Shown one piece after another: positions 1-13,639 of a DNA stretch of 64,000 nucleotides (positions are counted from its first letter, which is position 1; the number at the start of each line of letters is the position of its first letter). The position numbers and the translations under genes were made by a program. The notes under the pieces were generated by a model. The model was not told the DNA's origin, made no database searches, and saw only the letters and a program-made list of their open reading frames with translations. The DNA comes from Typha latifolia (lineage: Eukaryota > Streptophyta > Magnoliopsida > Poales > Typhaceae), in NCBI GenBank assembly GCA_019914945.1, contig CM034101.1:13713188-13777187 (forward strand), read 5' to 3'.

Positions 1-3000
1 AGGCCCACACTAGCCTGCAATAAAGTTAAAAAGTAATCTTTTAATTGTCACCTAAAGAAGAAAATAAGTTACACAACTATGATGCAAACATACCAAAAAC
101 TTGTGATTCTCTGCAAGTAAAGGAGGAAAGCTTGTGCAGAATTTCTCTATATCTGCATCGATGTCACCTGACCCACCGATAACTTCCATGAATTTCTTCC
201 TGTCAGGAGCAAGCTTCATGGCAACCTGTAATTCTGTATGTATTAGCGTCTTCTTGCAGGCTACATAAAAGGGGAAAAAGAGAAGATGCTGAATAATAAA
301 AGCATGAGGGAGCAGGAGGGGGACATTTCATGCCACCAGAGAACTCCAGAAAATAATTAATTACAACAGCTTTAACATGAGCGAGCTATCTTCAGCCATT
401 CAATTCAGCAGTTGTGTTAGTAGGTTGAACAGAAAAAAGAAAAAGAAAAAAAGAAGCAAGGTGTGGTCATAAAAGATAACACTATAATAGCATTTAGAAG
501 CCAGACAATGCCTGATCCAGTCTGACATAGGTTAAAATTACTTATCACATGACCTGCTAATGGGTTTACAAGATGGACCTGATCCAAAGAGAACTTTTAT
601 CTACCAATACTTAGCTGTTGTACCCAATTTGCCTGAAATAATATAAATTTTCATTGTCACTGTTCTACAATCTTGACATTGTATTATTGTGGATCTTAGA
701 TGAAATCTTTGCTTCTTTCCAAAGCCCAAAATCTGAGTTTAATATTAAAAGTAAGCAACATGTCCTGCAAAGCCAGAACAAAACATGAACAAATTAATGA
801 CAATGAAAAAATAAAATGTCCTCGATGAATGCAAGTAATAGAAAATTGTAAAAAACTACTAGTCTACCACAACAACGTGCTAATAAGGTGTCTTTCATAT
901 TAGATCTACTTGTTCAAGTTCTACAAACTAGATATATGTCCTGAAGAATGTAATGCATGAATCACATTGAGTCACAAATCAAACTTCTTGCTGTGATGAA
1001 GTTCAATTCATGCTACGGCAAAGCTAACATCTGAACCCAGTGCCAATCAACCAGAACAAGGTCAACATATCTTAGGTCAATTGTTATTGCGGAGACATAT
1101 CTACATTACATGTTACTTGGACACTCTATTTTTCAAGGTTCTTAAAGTGTCAACATGCCTGGACAATAAATACAACTGTTTTGTTCATTGATAAGGAAAA
1201 ATGAGGTAAGGGGCTTATCCTAAAATTTAGACTGGTTATTTCTGTTATTCAGCATCATCATTTGGTTGAGAGGGTGCGATAAAATGCTATAATGATTACA
1301 TGGAACAAGTTAATTTTGGGATATCGTGGCCCTTGTTGAGAAAAGAGGGCGGAGAACAAGGTGGAACAATTAACATCTTCTCTTGTCATTCCAAGCTTTT
1401 GACACATTCCTATATTCGTTATCCCACCCTCAAGGTGGGATAACAAAGTTGTGATAATTTTGTTTTGACCCAAGTTTATCAGGACTTTCTGTCTCAAAGC
1501 CAATACTCTCCATTATCAAAAGTCATGGCTTATTATGTCACCAGAGAATCTGTCATTGGTAGCCTCTTTATAGATAGTCACATGATTCTCGTATTATTTT
1601 AATTTTCTACAACATTGTTAATTTCCAATGAGTTCAATATGAGTTGTTTGACAGATCCAGAAAAGGCTTGGATGATGAGATGGTTCTTATTGTGTCTTTT
1701 TTCTTAAAAACAAAGAGTAAGAATGTTACCGTAAAGCTAGTACTAGCAAGCCAGCCATGATATTTCTTTAGGGTTTTGCTGTACGAGTCTGTGCAGGCTT
1801 GTGACATGGACCAATCTGGATGCATCAGCAAGTTATGGAATAGTTCAACCAAGAAGTCCATGGCTCTGAAAGACGAAACGAGGAATTAAAAGATGTTTTG
1901 TAGGCTGATAGGCATGTCTATCAAATTTCCAATGATGCAAATTCAAGTGAGAAATGTGCATCACCTTGTTAGCCACAAAAGCCCATTCGTACAACTTGAA
2001 GAACCTTTTGCTGTTTTATTTTCAACTTCTACTTCCACCATGCTGTACAACTGCTCAAATTTTGAGGGATCAGAGTTGTACTTGGTTTCCAGTCTCTGCA
2101 TAGGAAAAGACCAGAGTAAAAAATGAGTGAGTGAATTAGAACAGAAGCAGAAAGAAAGAGGATAAATACAGCTAAGCAACAAAATAACAAATTTTCAATC
2201 TTAGTCATGCTTTTATCACATTGCAGCATCTTCGCGGAACCAAAGGGTTACCAAAATAGTCTCTCTATCTCTCTCCAAAAAATATGTTTTTTTACTGATG
2301 AATAAAGAAAATGGCGGACTATGCAAAAGGAATTTGCCAAATGTAAGCCCTTGGTGGCATTTTACTGGATGAATGCGGAATTTATGTTTCCACAATCGTA
2401 ACTAAATATATTACAACAAGAAGATACTAGATATTTAAACATATCCAGTTTTTCATGCCACACAGAAATCACTATCCCAGAAAGTTAACATCATGGTTTA
2501 CCGTGGAAAAACAAAAATGGAGTTCTTACCGTAATATTTCCCCCTATATCAGTCTTTACAAGTGCCATAGCAGCTCCAAACTTATCTGGTAATACATCAT
2601 AAAAAGATTCAAATTAATAATTAGCAGAAGAAAAATTGACACTCATGTCTTCAAATTATAAGAGAGATGAAAGTCTTCTGTATTAGGTAATTTATCTGAT
2701 TTGCATTGTCACAATATATGCATGTTCCAGTGCATGCATAAATCAACCTTAAGACAAGTAGGAACAGATGAAACATTACATAAAAAAATAAATCCAAACA
2801 TAGTAACAACTATGTAAACTGCCTATGTAATCCTGGAAACTACTATAAGTAGAACTGAGAATAGCATGTTCAAAATTGGCAACACCTGGAACAGATTATA
2901 ATGGTTAAAATCAAGAAAGCAGGAGATAGATCTCTAGTAACATGCTCAGGCTCAGTTTGTCTAGTGTTTAAGGATTTTGAACTGAGTTTTGAACATGATG

Positions 3001-4298
3001 ACCCTAAGTTTCAGTTACTTGCAATTAAATCACTGATTAACTCAATCATCTCTTAACCAAGTCTCATGAATGAGTTGATAAGCAAATAAAGAATCATGAA
3101 TGAAGCAGTACTTGGTTCACTACACCTGTTGTAGGTGAACTTAGTAACTTACATTCTGGCAACCAATATTCAAGAGGCAAAATAGTTAACATATGCAGAA
3201 TTATTTACTTTTTCCTCCAAAAAGTAGTTCTGCAAAATTTTCTAACGATAATGTAATTACTATCTGTGAAATGAGGAATCTCGTAAACGCATAGCAGATG
3301 GTCTAAAATTTGGGTGACAAAAGAAGAGACAACAGTATAGAGAAAAATAGCAGCATGGTTTATCAGATTGAGAGTTGTTGACATACAAAAGTCACAATTT
3401 CAACAGATCTGCAAGTATGAAATCTGAGGATCATGTAAAGTGTAAACTATACAACAGCATATGAAACCAAGATTTGAGTGGAGTGGGTACTCTAAGCTAT
3501 AAAGTGTATCAAAACATAAAAATGATTGGATACCACATGTCTTCTAATAACCATCAATAGAACAGATATTTCATTCAGTAGGACAATGTTGATTCCGTGC
3601 AAATAGGAATCAAGGTTCCTACCCTATTAAGAGAACTATAACAACTTATTCTCAATGTGCAATGATTCATGTTATTATCTATGAACGTAATAAGGAATGC
3701 TATAACTTCACGTATTATAACATAGCCTGAATACATTAATAGGTTCATGTCATTCAACATTTCAAATGCATTACAGCATATTATGTTTTATAAGACATAC
3801 GGATAAACTAGTTTGGTGACATTAGTTAATATAGCAGGATTATCATTTAATGTAGCTTGGGCTATTTGAAAAAATCAAGAGGCCAAAAAGAGATCAAAAC
3901 TACATAGTACAATTTAGTGGTTGCTTACAATAACATCAAAAGGAAAATGAAGCAACTGCTTATTCTTTTCAGTACAATATTCCTTTCCAGATCCACAAGA
4001 GGACTCCACAAATTAGGAGTATAGAACTGACAATATAATCAGTAAGTAGGCTTTAAAGTAAAGACAAGGAAAAAACACATTGGAGGGTATAGATCAACTA
4101 TGATACAGATTCTAAAATGAGATTCAATGAGCTTGAGTAGACAATTTATAGAACAAGCGATGAAAGAGTAATCTAATTACCTAATACAGGCAGGATAAGC
4201 TTGCATACATCAAGAAATGGCTTGGTGAGCATTACACCATTTTCCGACTTCACATGCTTCATTCCTTCCAACGAGGGAGTAAACACAGTACCCTCCAT
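1..4298 (-). CDS. GLTP1: Glycolipid transfer protein, GLTP1-type (3' end cut by window edge)
   Basis: Cytosolic all-helical protein that carries glycosphingolipids, in plants chiefly glucosylceramide, between membranes. Exons (minus): 4298-4181, 2585-2530, 2095-1965, 1865-1730, 225-94, and 14 to beyond position 1. All junctions are GT-AG and phases close. The model gives 191 residues plus the start of the last exon (A-S-V-G-L), matching the family length of about 200. Glycolipid headgroup residues of the fold are present: Asp52, Asn56, Trp99 and His138. The fifth position, Lys in animal GLTP, is Arg59, as in plant GLTP1. The ATG at 4298 lies two bases after a splice acceptor (TTGCAG), so a 5' UTR exon probably lies upstream, with a possible donor near 4545. 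The introns hold no other gene that I can see. Identification rests on motif-by-motif agreement with remembered Arabidopsis GLTP1. The last dozen codons and the stop are missing. Confidence 0.95.
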
Positions 4299-5174
4299 CT
4301 CTGCAATCAGTTACTTTCCACCTATCAAAACTCACCATCAAAACCCAATTCTTTTTCCTTCATCCAAAAGTTCACATCATTCGATTTAAAAAAGAAGATC
4401 GAGCAAACCGAGTATTCTAGCCATATGAATTAAGATCACATATATCACATATTCATGTAAAGTTCCAAACTTTACTTACAAGGTATTTAGATCTAGATCA
4501 GAAAGAGACATAGTGACAAGGGAATTTTGCAAACCGTACCCAGAAAGAAAAGGCCTCCGGTTATTAGCGAGAACTCTCCACCTCCGAGCTCTGACCCGAA
4601 AAGAAGAACGGTGGATCTATCAATAGATGAAAATCAGCATATAATATCTAGTCTCAGATCTCTCTCCATACAGTTACAGTTTTAAATTTTTAATCGTAGA
4701 TAAATTGTAAGAAGACTGGAATCTGATTCCTTTCAAGTGGAGCCGTCCAGGGAACAATATATAGGGACATGGCTGTCAAAAAAGCCCGTGGGCTCATAGT
4801 ATTGCGGGCTCGACTAGTTAAGAGCCCAGTGCAAGCTCGGCTCGAGCTCTAAATGAGCTGAGCCAAGCTAACAAATCAGGCTCAAACTAATTATCAAGCC
4901 GACCCGAGCTGAGCCAGCATTGGCTCGCTCAGCCTCAGCTCGATTAGGCTCAAATAATATATATATATATATATATATATAAGATTTAGAACTGTTGGAT
5001 CTTAGATCTAAGGGTTGATATGATCTCTATAAGTGAAAGAAAAAACCCTAGGTTCTCGGGTCTCCAACTTTTATCTCCCCAAACTCATCAGTGCCATACC
5101 ATCCCCAACCCCAAACCCTCTCCACTCTCCATCAAAACCCCATCTTTACTGGTCATCACTTACCACTCACCACC

Positions 5175-6370
5175 GAATGGTTTTCAGATTGGATAATTTT
5201 TAGATACGGATTAGATTTTAAATAAATACATATCAGATCTTAAACAAATTATAGTCTTTTTTTAGACACAATTAACACAAAAAATAATAAATTATTTTAA
5301 TTTACCATTATTACAAATAGATTTTATTTCTAACTTCACACACTTCAATTAACTTCAACATACAATCAATCCATTCACATTAACTTCAAAAAAATTAAAT
5401 TAACACATTCAAATACAAATTCCACACAAAGGTTCACATTAACTTCAAGAAAATTAAATTAACACAGTTGCAAACACGATCTAACTGATGATATATTAAT
5501 AAAGAAGAATATAAACTTACAATTTTACTTTCAAAACAAGAATTAGATATTCAGTGAAAATGAATCAGAATCAAATAATTAACTTACATTCAGATAATTG
5601 CAAAACAAGAATCAGAATCAGATGTAAACTTACAATGTTACTTTCAAAATAAGAATTAGAATCAGATAATTGCATTGATTCCAAAACAATGAAATAAACC
5701 AATTGCTAATTAAGGAAGTAAAAAAGAAGATTAAAATAAACTAATCGCTAATTAACCAGCATAAATACTCTGAGCTATAAATCAAAGTACCTATAAATAG
5801 ATAATTTAACTCAAATTACCGATCAAATTACCTATAAATTGGTGAAGTGATGGAGGTTGGTGACACAGTATTGATGGCCACTGAGCTTGGTGACGGCGAC
5901 AGAGTGGTGATGGCGGTGGAGTTGGTGGTGGCAATGGAGCTTGGCGCCGGCAAGATCGAGGAGGGAGGAGGTGGAGCTTGGTGAAGCGGCGGAGCTTGGT
6001 GAAGTGACGGAGCTTGGTGACGGCAACAAAGTGGTGATGGTGTGGAGCTTGGTCACAGCGAGCTCGAGGAGGGAGGAGGCGGCGGATTGAGATGGGGAAA
6101 GAGTAAAGATCGAAAGAGATGGTAAGGTTAGCGAGGTTTGTGTTAGGCTGTTAGCGGATCAGGTTGTCATGGGTTGGGTTGCTGGGTTGGGTATTTGGGT
6201 TAGTTAACTTAGCTGTTTATATTATGCGGTTAAATGAATATCTGATATCTGAATCTAAATCCAACAAAATTACTTAAATAAAATTTGTTATCTATATCCG
6301 ATCCAATAGTGAGTCGGATTTATACTGATCCATTTTCGTCTATTCATACTGGTTGCATTTGTGACACATT
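5175..6370. repeat. Probable non-autonomous transposon with internal tandem repeats
   Basis: The two ends look like degenerate inverted repeats: GGATA/CGGAT-rich sequence around 5180-5240 is mirrored by sequence around 6270-6360. Inside are several local duplications: an AT-rich unit containing TTCACATTAACTTCAA at about 5373 and 5430, and another starting ACTTACAAT.TTACTTTCAAAA near 5515 and 5629. At 5830-6085 an imperfect GC-rich repeat follows, built on GGAGCTTGGTGA. The open frame across that part is low-complexity and not a convincing protein. The class is inferred from structure, and the element ends are approximate. Confidence 0.45.
5830..6085. repeat. Degenerate GC-rich minisatellite (GGAGCTTGGTGA motif)
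   Basis: The core GAGCTTGGTGA/GAGCTTGGCG recurs at irregular spacings of about 20-60 bp, mixed with GGTGATGG and GAGGAGGGAGG words. It stands out as a GC-rich island inside very AT-rich sequence. The open frames across it are Ser/Pro/His-rich artefacts of the repeat. Confidence 0.6.
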
Positions 6371-6539
6371 CTTTTTTATTAATATTGACTTAAGTGTAGA
6401 ATCTCGTAACAAATAAAAAAAGGGAGAGAGTTTAAGCGGAATCACAATTGCCGCAACAATGAAGTTGAATTCAAGTTGAATTCAGACTAAGTTAATTTAT
6501 TAGCTGTATGTGTACAACAACAATAGATATTGTTTTTTA

Positions 6540-6850
6540 AAATATTTGTGTACAACAATACTAATCTATACATATTTATGTATAGCTATAAATAATCTAT
6601 TTGATGTGATATAAAATAATAAAAAAGATGAAAAACATGTTTTATTTTTTATAAAATTACCATGTTTAATTTGATACATAGTAGGTTGATATGATAGATA
6701 TCTAACTGAGTTAGTGTGTGATATAAAATGTAATTTTGATAAATAATATTTATATTTTAAAGTATAATTATTACGATATTTAGATGTTATTATAGAATAA
6801 AGAATTCTAGAAAAAAAAATTATTCCTAAATTGTGAACGGGGCAAAAGAA
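6540..6850. repeat. AT-rich dispersed repeat, copy A
   Basis: This stretch aligns in order with 49190-49480. Both contain a TTTTATTTTTTATAAAATTA core, then AATTTGATA, then GATAGATATC, then TTTTGATAAATAATATT-like sequence, then TTATTA(C/T)GATATTTA, and end with TTATAGAATAA/TTAGAATAA followed by a TTATT(C/T)C(T)AAA word. No coding capacity. Two non-adjacent copies suggest a MITE-like family, but I could not fix the termini. Confidence 0.55.
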
Positions 6851-7501
6851 CCCTCCTTTTTTACTTATTACGGTATCCACCTTTTAAGATTTATAAATCG
6901 AGCTCTTTATATTACCAAATATTTACAAAAAAAAATACTCTTTTGTTTGCTTTTATTAGTTCTGCTAACGGAACTCAACGAAATTTTGAAGTTACGTTAA
7001 CGATATTAGTTTTTGTGATTGTAAACCTGTAAGAAAGCAAAATCATGATGTAAATACTTTACCTAAAAATCGATAGTACAATCTATTCCCATTTGGCAAT
7101 TAAAATTAAACCTACTTCAGTTTAAAAAATAGCATTATAGGAATTCTGTACTTAATCCATTCGTATTTGATTCTGTTGTTCTCACCCCTAACGAGGAACT
7201 ATATCCTTATGTCTAGCACAGTATTAAGACATTTCAAATTCCAAAGCATTTGAATCTCGTTCAAACCCTACTATAATTCCAAAGTACCAAATTTGTCACA
7301 GACGGATGTAGTTGATATCTTAAAACTCCAACTGAGCAGGTGCGACCAAAGCACAGCAGGACAATCCCCCAACTCAGCCATGCTCTTATCCCAAATCTGG
7401 CACTGTAAATATAAAATTAAAGACAAACACTAGGACACCTCGTTCTCAGAAGATATCACAAGGCTCCACTCAACCTACTTATCCTTTATGGCTTAGAAGC
7501 A

Positions 7502-10500
7502 TCATTTGTGCAGAACGCTTTTCTTTAGCACTTTAGGTTTCTTCTGTGGTTGGGTCTGCAGATCAACAGAGCAAAAGAAAATTGGTTAGTAAAGAGCCAA
7601 GAAGATCCTCAATAAAACGAGAAAAGACAAAAGGCTGAGAACCAACTTTCTGCCTTTCCAAGGCCTCATAGTCCATCCGATCCTTCCAAGTGCTCTTTCG
7701 CAATTTGATTGGGCGATTTCCAACATATTTACCTGGAGCATTTATGTTCAATTTAAGGCCTTGCAAAAATAAAATTTAAAAGAAAAAGACCTTACAATAA
7801 TAATAAGTATCCTCACATAATGGGCAAGAAGTTGCATGAAAATAACAGGATATATACGAACCATTCATCTCCTTCAGTGCTGCCGCAAGGTCAGATGCAT
7901 TAGCAAAACTGATAAATCCATAGCCTTTAGTTTTGCCAGTCCACTTGTCTCTTACAACCTGAAGAATAATAAAGATCAAAATTAGCAGGATCAGCTGAAG
8001 ACATCATCTTGGTTTCACAACACATGTACAGGAGAAACTTTCTTATACTTGATTGATTGCTCAGGCCGAGCAGTGTCTGAATATCAGCCAACCTTATGAC
8101 AGGAGGCTTCTGAAGTTTTAGCTGTACAAGTTTCATCACCCAGTGTACTACAAAAAGATAATGAGAAAACTGAGCCATAAAGGTATATCTTCAAGCATAT
8201 GAACTGTTAAAGAGAGAAGCACAAATATCATCTTAATAGATTGCTAAGTGGAAATCCAAATGAATAGTATACTGTAGCACACTATCTCTAAGAACAATAA
8301 GTTTCATAAACTAGAAAGAATGCAAGGTAGACCTAAAAATTGAAGAACACAACACAGCTTCAAAGGTTAAGGGGAGAGAGAGAGTGAAAAATCACTATTT
8401 ATGATAACTGAATTGGAACTCACTCTTGCCATGTTGAAGGACGGAAACTTTGAAAATGCTCTTGAAAGAACATCATCATTGACCTCATTACCCAGATCTC
8501 CACAGAATAAACGGAAATCATCTGCAGCACAGAATGAATGTTATGATTCAGTAATAGGAATGTTTCAAGCTAAAATGCAGTGTATAGTTGAGATTATAAT
8601 GCATATCCGTAATGCCTCGTTATGAGGTACAGATCAGTCAGTAATAAACATATCAAGTAACCTAGGCACTAGAAATATATTATGAGGATAGGAGAGTGCA
8701 ACCTAGGCACTATAAACATACTGTGAGGATAGGAGGATAGGAGAATGGCACAGGTTGAAATTAGCAACATTCATCAAATCAGTCATGGCATTCAGGTGGA
8801 TATTGATTGGCTCAAAACAATTACAAACCTTACATCAAACTAAGGACTAAAGTAATTAAATTTAGAGTTGGCAGTTCGTAATTGAAGGGGGCTCCAACTT
8901 AGATTAAATTCTTTGATTGTATCTCAAAACACCAAATGCTTAAAATTGATGGCATATTAGCTCAGGTATCACCAAAACTGAATTCATAAACTACTCATTT
9001 GCTGCTATTTTCCATTTTCTGTAATTGGATGTTTGATTTCTCATTTTGCTTATAGTAGTAAATTAGTAGAGATCCTTAAAATTGCAACTTAAGGCTCTCA
9101 AAAGTGAAAACAATCATCATTAAAACAGTTGTATTGCAAAGAGGATTAGAATATTATAAGGTAAGATCATTGGAAAACAAGGATTATTGTGGCAACAGCA
9201 TTCCAAGAAAGGATTGTCATGCCAACTGACTGCATGTCGGTCAACACTTGCCATGCCAATGCAGTACCACCAGCGACATGATGATGATGCACATCAACCC
9301 TCCTATCGTACAGAGAGCATTACCATCGTTTTTGTTGCAGTCCTCTCCATGGCAGAGAGTGTCGTTGCAAAGCCATTGCCATCGTCATGACCTTGTCGCC
9401 GCATTCTTCTCCATCGCTCGAATGCCCTACGTCTCAACGAAGAAGACAATGGCAAATGGGTGGGAACTAAAAGGCTGCGAGGCGACGACGATGGCATATG
9501 GCAATCAGATGGTGTGGGCAATGGCAGCATGATAAGTGACTTTCCTTCTCTTTCTCATTTCTCTTTTTCTCTCCTTTCTTGCGGGGGGCTAACGATGGAG
9601 TCTATACTCTAGCGACATGGTCAGCAAGTATCGTGGCACATGCCATGACGTGCTCCACGGCACAAGTGGCAGCAAAGTGTTGCACAAACCTCCCATGTAC
9701 CTTCACAAACTCTCTTCCTATGACTCGAATTTATCATTTACCTAATTTAGTATTATGAATATGAACACATTACTCTACGTACTAATTTTAATGTCCGTAA
9801 ATATTTGGTCTTTCAAAATTATCTTGCAAATGAAATGTAGACCACCTTTATAAACAACCCTTAATCAACAGTATTTATTGAACTTGATGCAAGTCTGTGA
9901 CATCATTTCTTCTCTATGCTGAAAAAGGTGCATGGGCCGTGCAGTTCCATCTAGGCCCCGTATGGACCAACCATTGGAACTGGCTTTCTAATATATATCA
10001 GAGAAAAGATTGTAGCACAGCCCTCCACAGAAACAAACTTGCTAATCATCAAGTTCAAAATAAGTCACAAGCAATAAATCACAACCATTTCAGTCCAAAG
10101 TCACAGAAATCATGACAATTTTGGAACGCTCCTACAATTCGTAACATTAGACAAGAAAATCAGTACCAATATAACTATTATAAGTAGTAGTCAAAGATCA
10201 TACTCTCAGGCCAATCTGCCAATGTTGGATCCTCCCAGGTTTGTCCAGCTGCTTTACGAGGTACTGCTTTCTTCTTTGTTTCAGCCTTGTGCTGAACGTC
10301 ACTGCTTGCAAGAGCGGATTTTACAGTTGCTAGAGCTTCTGCAGTGATAGTCTGTGCATCCTTTTGGAATAATTGATGTGCCTGCACAGACCCAAAAATA
10401 AGCAAAAGTCATCGTACATTCTATGGCAATAAGACCAGTAATCATGTGACAGAATGAAAATACTCTTTTCTTCTAGAAGGGGATACAAAAGATTGAAAAG

Positions 10501-12322
10501 AGAAAAAAAAGAAATAATTAGCAGAGGCCTCTCAAAACCCAAAAGTATTTGCCCAATGGAGTCGACCTCTCCAATCAATTCATTTCCATAAACATCAGAC
10601 ATCAGAGGGTGATTAAAATTGCATAATATGCCAGCAATTCAAATCAAATTCCAATAAACTTAGGGCCTGTTTGGTTAGATGGAAATAAACTTAGGGCCTA
10701 TCTGGTAAGATGGAATAAGGCCCCACATGCCAAACACAGGATAGGATTTTGGTACAGGAAATTGGAATAAACTCTCTTATTTGGATATCTTTGTTCCATG
10801 TTTTGGGAAGAATTTGAAATAACTCACCCCACTTATTCCAAAACCCAAATAACCCATTTGCCCTCTTGGTAATATATTAGAATATACCATTGTTTTAAAA
10901 AATTTCTGCCTTAACATCTGGGCTTCCGTCTTAGATAGAATATAACCGGGCTTTGCTTAGATCCCACCTAGGTGACCGCCTTAACATCCATATCTATTCT
11001 TTTATTATGAGTGAACTATAAGAAAGTTTAAGGTGAACATAACAAAGGAATAGAGGAGCAATAACAAAAACAGGTGTCATGTAGTAGGCCAATTTATAAG
11101 ATATATCATACATCCAGCTACATATATATATATGCTGCAGTTATGCTAGAATTGTGCACAAACACAGAATGCTAATGCAGAAAACTACACTACAAAAAGT
11201 CAAGTAAAATAATCAAAAGAAGTTTTTTAGAAATTCTTTACAACAAAAAAAAGAAGCTGTGTACAAGTTCGAAATTGCAATCGATTCATTTTTCACACCA
11301 TAGAAGAACCACATTCAGTAAACTGTCATCTCTAGCAGGCAGCAACAAATTTTCAATCTTACAATGTTATCTTCTGCAATCTAAGTGTACCAATCAATTA
11401 TATTCCTAGACAGATAGTGAACATGTAATAAGTAATAACCATCTCATCAATGGTACCACCATCAATTTTGCTAGTTGACTGGTTCAATCCCTTGTAAAAG
11501 GGGTGTCAGCTCTTCTCATCTTAGCAATATTTAAAAGGTCAGATTCTAATGGTAATTGCATTAAAAAGAATTAGCAAATCAACTCATAGAAGAAAAGCGT
11601 GTGATATGCTCTTTTTGAGATGATTTCATCTATGGGTTTCTACTAAATCAAGTCATATATAAGTTTCTGAGACATCTGATTCCTAGGCAACCCAGTGGCA
11701 CTACCAAGTGGGTTATGCCAAAGGCAACTTTTCGCACGGCCAAGACAGAAATGCTCTTCTTACTTCTTTTTTCCCCCAAAAAGAAAGGATTTTCTTGACA
11801 ATTATCCTAAATATATTGCATCCAATATTGTCTCATTCAGATTCAGCTAAAGTTTTAATGAAAAAATTTCAAACCTTTTCTCACGGCCCAGGGATGCTTG
11901 TGCTTGCAATTGCAGAAGCCCTAACATATAACTAAAAATGCACTTCAAAGAAAAATTGCCACTACTAATCCCCCTTCCGACCTAGGAAAAAGTTGTCTTG
12001 TAACAATAATCCAGAAACAGTACCAACGAAATTGAAATTTCGCAACTTTTATATCTCACAATAACATCGGTAAAATTAAAATAAATAATTGAAAACGCGC
12101 GAGAGAAAGAGAGAATCCAACCTGCTGGTATTGAGGAAGGGGATATACGGCGGCGGGGTACACGGAAGTGATGAGTGGCATCGCGATCTGGGGAGCGTAC
12201 AGCTGCTGATCCGATGTTGCCATCTCAGCTGACTGATACGCGTGCTGGAGATGGAAGGGGACGGGGAAGTAGCTCGTCGTCGCGTACGAGAACTGCGGCG
12301 CCGTGATCGATTTCATCGTCAT
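7502..12322 (-). CDS. RBM42: RNA-binding protein with one RRM, RBM42-like
   Basis: Six exons (minus): 12322-12122, 10381-10204, 8521-8424, 7958-7862, 7732-7647, 7555-7502. All are GT-AG, phases close, and the product is 237 aa. The N-terminal third is rich in Pro, Tyr, Gln and Ala. It is followed by a conserved block containing KKKAVPRKAAGQTWEDPTL. A single RRM runs from about residue 129 to 206, with RNP2 (LFCGDL, from residue 131) and RNP1 (KGYGFISF, 170-177). The basic tail ends in K-S-V-L-H-K. This arrangement is that of the plant orthologues of human RBM42, which binds RNA and is linked to pre-mRNA splicing. The plant role is inferred from family. The start used is the first ATG of exon 1; a second Met two codons later is equally possible. 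Intron 2 (8522-10203) carries a GC-richer insertion, listed separately. Confidence 0.93.
9180..9700. repeat. GC-rich insertion inside an RBM42-like intron
   Basis: Intron 2 of the RNA-binding protein gene is AT-rich except for this block, which is rich in GCCA/TGGC words such as CATGCCA, TTGCCATG and GGCATATGGCA on both strands. Open frames of 67-94 codons exist but have no recognisable domain and overlap on both strands. A decayed transposon fragment is the simplest reading. No terminal repeats were found. Confidence 0.35.
10655..10870. repeat. hAT-type MITE-like fragment (GGGCCTGTTTGG end)
   Basis: The sequence at about 10664 starts TTAGGGCCTGTTTGGTTAGATGG, the familiar terminal word of many plant hAT-like MITEs. 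About 31 bp later it recurs as TTAGGGCCTATCTGGTAAGATGG, a short tandem duplication. The matching right-hand terminus was not found, so this may be a truncated end. It lies in intron 1 of the RBM42-like gene. Confidence 0.4.
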
Positions 12323-13639
12323 CGCAGTCGAGAAGCTAATAAGATTCTTGCAAGAGAAGACGGGGAAAGAAGAAGCTTTCGATTTGGGCGGCGTCGGGGT
12401 GGGGAGGGGTTCCCTTCTCTAGGAGAAGGGAGCGGAGAGTTCTAGAACCGTCGGGAGATAAGTCGAAGCTAGCGAATGGACGGAGATTAGCACTCCACTT
12501 GGCATATTAATGGTGAATTAATATATTTTAATTGCAATTTTAGGAGAAAAAGGAGAGGGTGGGAGAGGGAAAAAAAATCTCTAAACTGTCATTTTTATGA
12601 AAAAAGCTTCCCTTCTTTCTGGTGTTTCTTGTGTATCTAAACAAAAGAGAATTATTTTCTTTTCTTTTTCTTTCTCATTTTTTCTCTCTTACTCTCTTCA
12701 TCAGAGCATTATTTTTATAGCTTAAATATATTTCATAATTTTATACTTATACTCAAAATTATTTTAACTCCATTCCATTGTACTTATAACTAAAGTGAAA
12801 CAGTTAATTTTTCTATCAAATTTAACTAAGTGTTATGACTATTTTGATCATTTAGAAATATTATCTTAAAATATACATATCTTATCTAACAAATATAATA
12901 TAATATTTTGATTATTTTGGCGTCGTTTAATTTAATTTAACAGAAAAATTAATACGATCAAATTACGTAGGTTTAGTCAGTTAAATCAAGTCGAGTCGAG
13001 TCGAGTCAAGCAAGTCTAATTTATTTATTGTCTTTAATTTTGAATTAAAGATAATAATTTGCAGGTGTGTCCAATCCGTTAGAACTCTACTCTTATAAAT
13101 AGGAGCGATCATGTGTTAATTAGGGGAAAGTGAGATGAGTGTTGAGTTTAGTTATTTTATTATCTTACATTTATCGTTTTATCATTGCCATTAAATCGTC
13201 TTTATTTTCGTAGGAGTGTACATACCATAAAAGCCTTCCAAGCTTTCAAATCTTAGCCATCATATTTCTTCGCGAGGCACCCTATTTTATAACTGTCTAT
13301 CACTCTCTAACGACCGCCATAACATCGGATAATCTGTTTCACTTAAATATAATATTTCTTTATTATTTTATTTTTATCTTTTCACCTAGAATTAAGATTT
13401 ATATAAAATTAAGTCTATTAGATTTGTAACTCATGAGGCTACCTCCCATAAAATTCTCAGAATTTTCACACTAACAAATCAATCCAAATCTAATTTGTAT
13501 CAAAAACCAATGGTCTCACTTTAATTATAAGTGCACAGACTAATTTGAGATTTTTTTAAAATACAAGCGATTAAAGTGATTTTGGTATAAGTACATAAAA
13601 GTAAAATATATTTAACATTATTTTTATTCTAAACTATTT

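Larger units (their letters stand above)
4620..7490. other. Spacer with repeats, no gene
   Basis: No gene is visible between the GLTP gene and the RNA-binding protein gene. From about 4780 to 4950 there is a degenerate stretch rich in GCTCG/GAGCC words. A related stretch lies at 56690-56850, so this is probably an old dispersed repeat. An (AT)n tract lies at 4956-4981. From about 5170 to 6370 comes a repeat block described separately. From 6540 to 6850 lies an AT-rich element related to 49190-49480. Confidence 0.6.
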
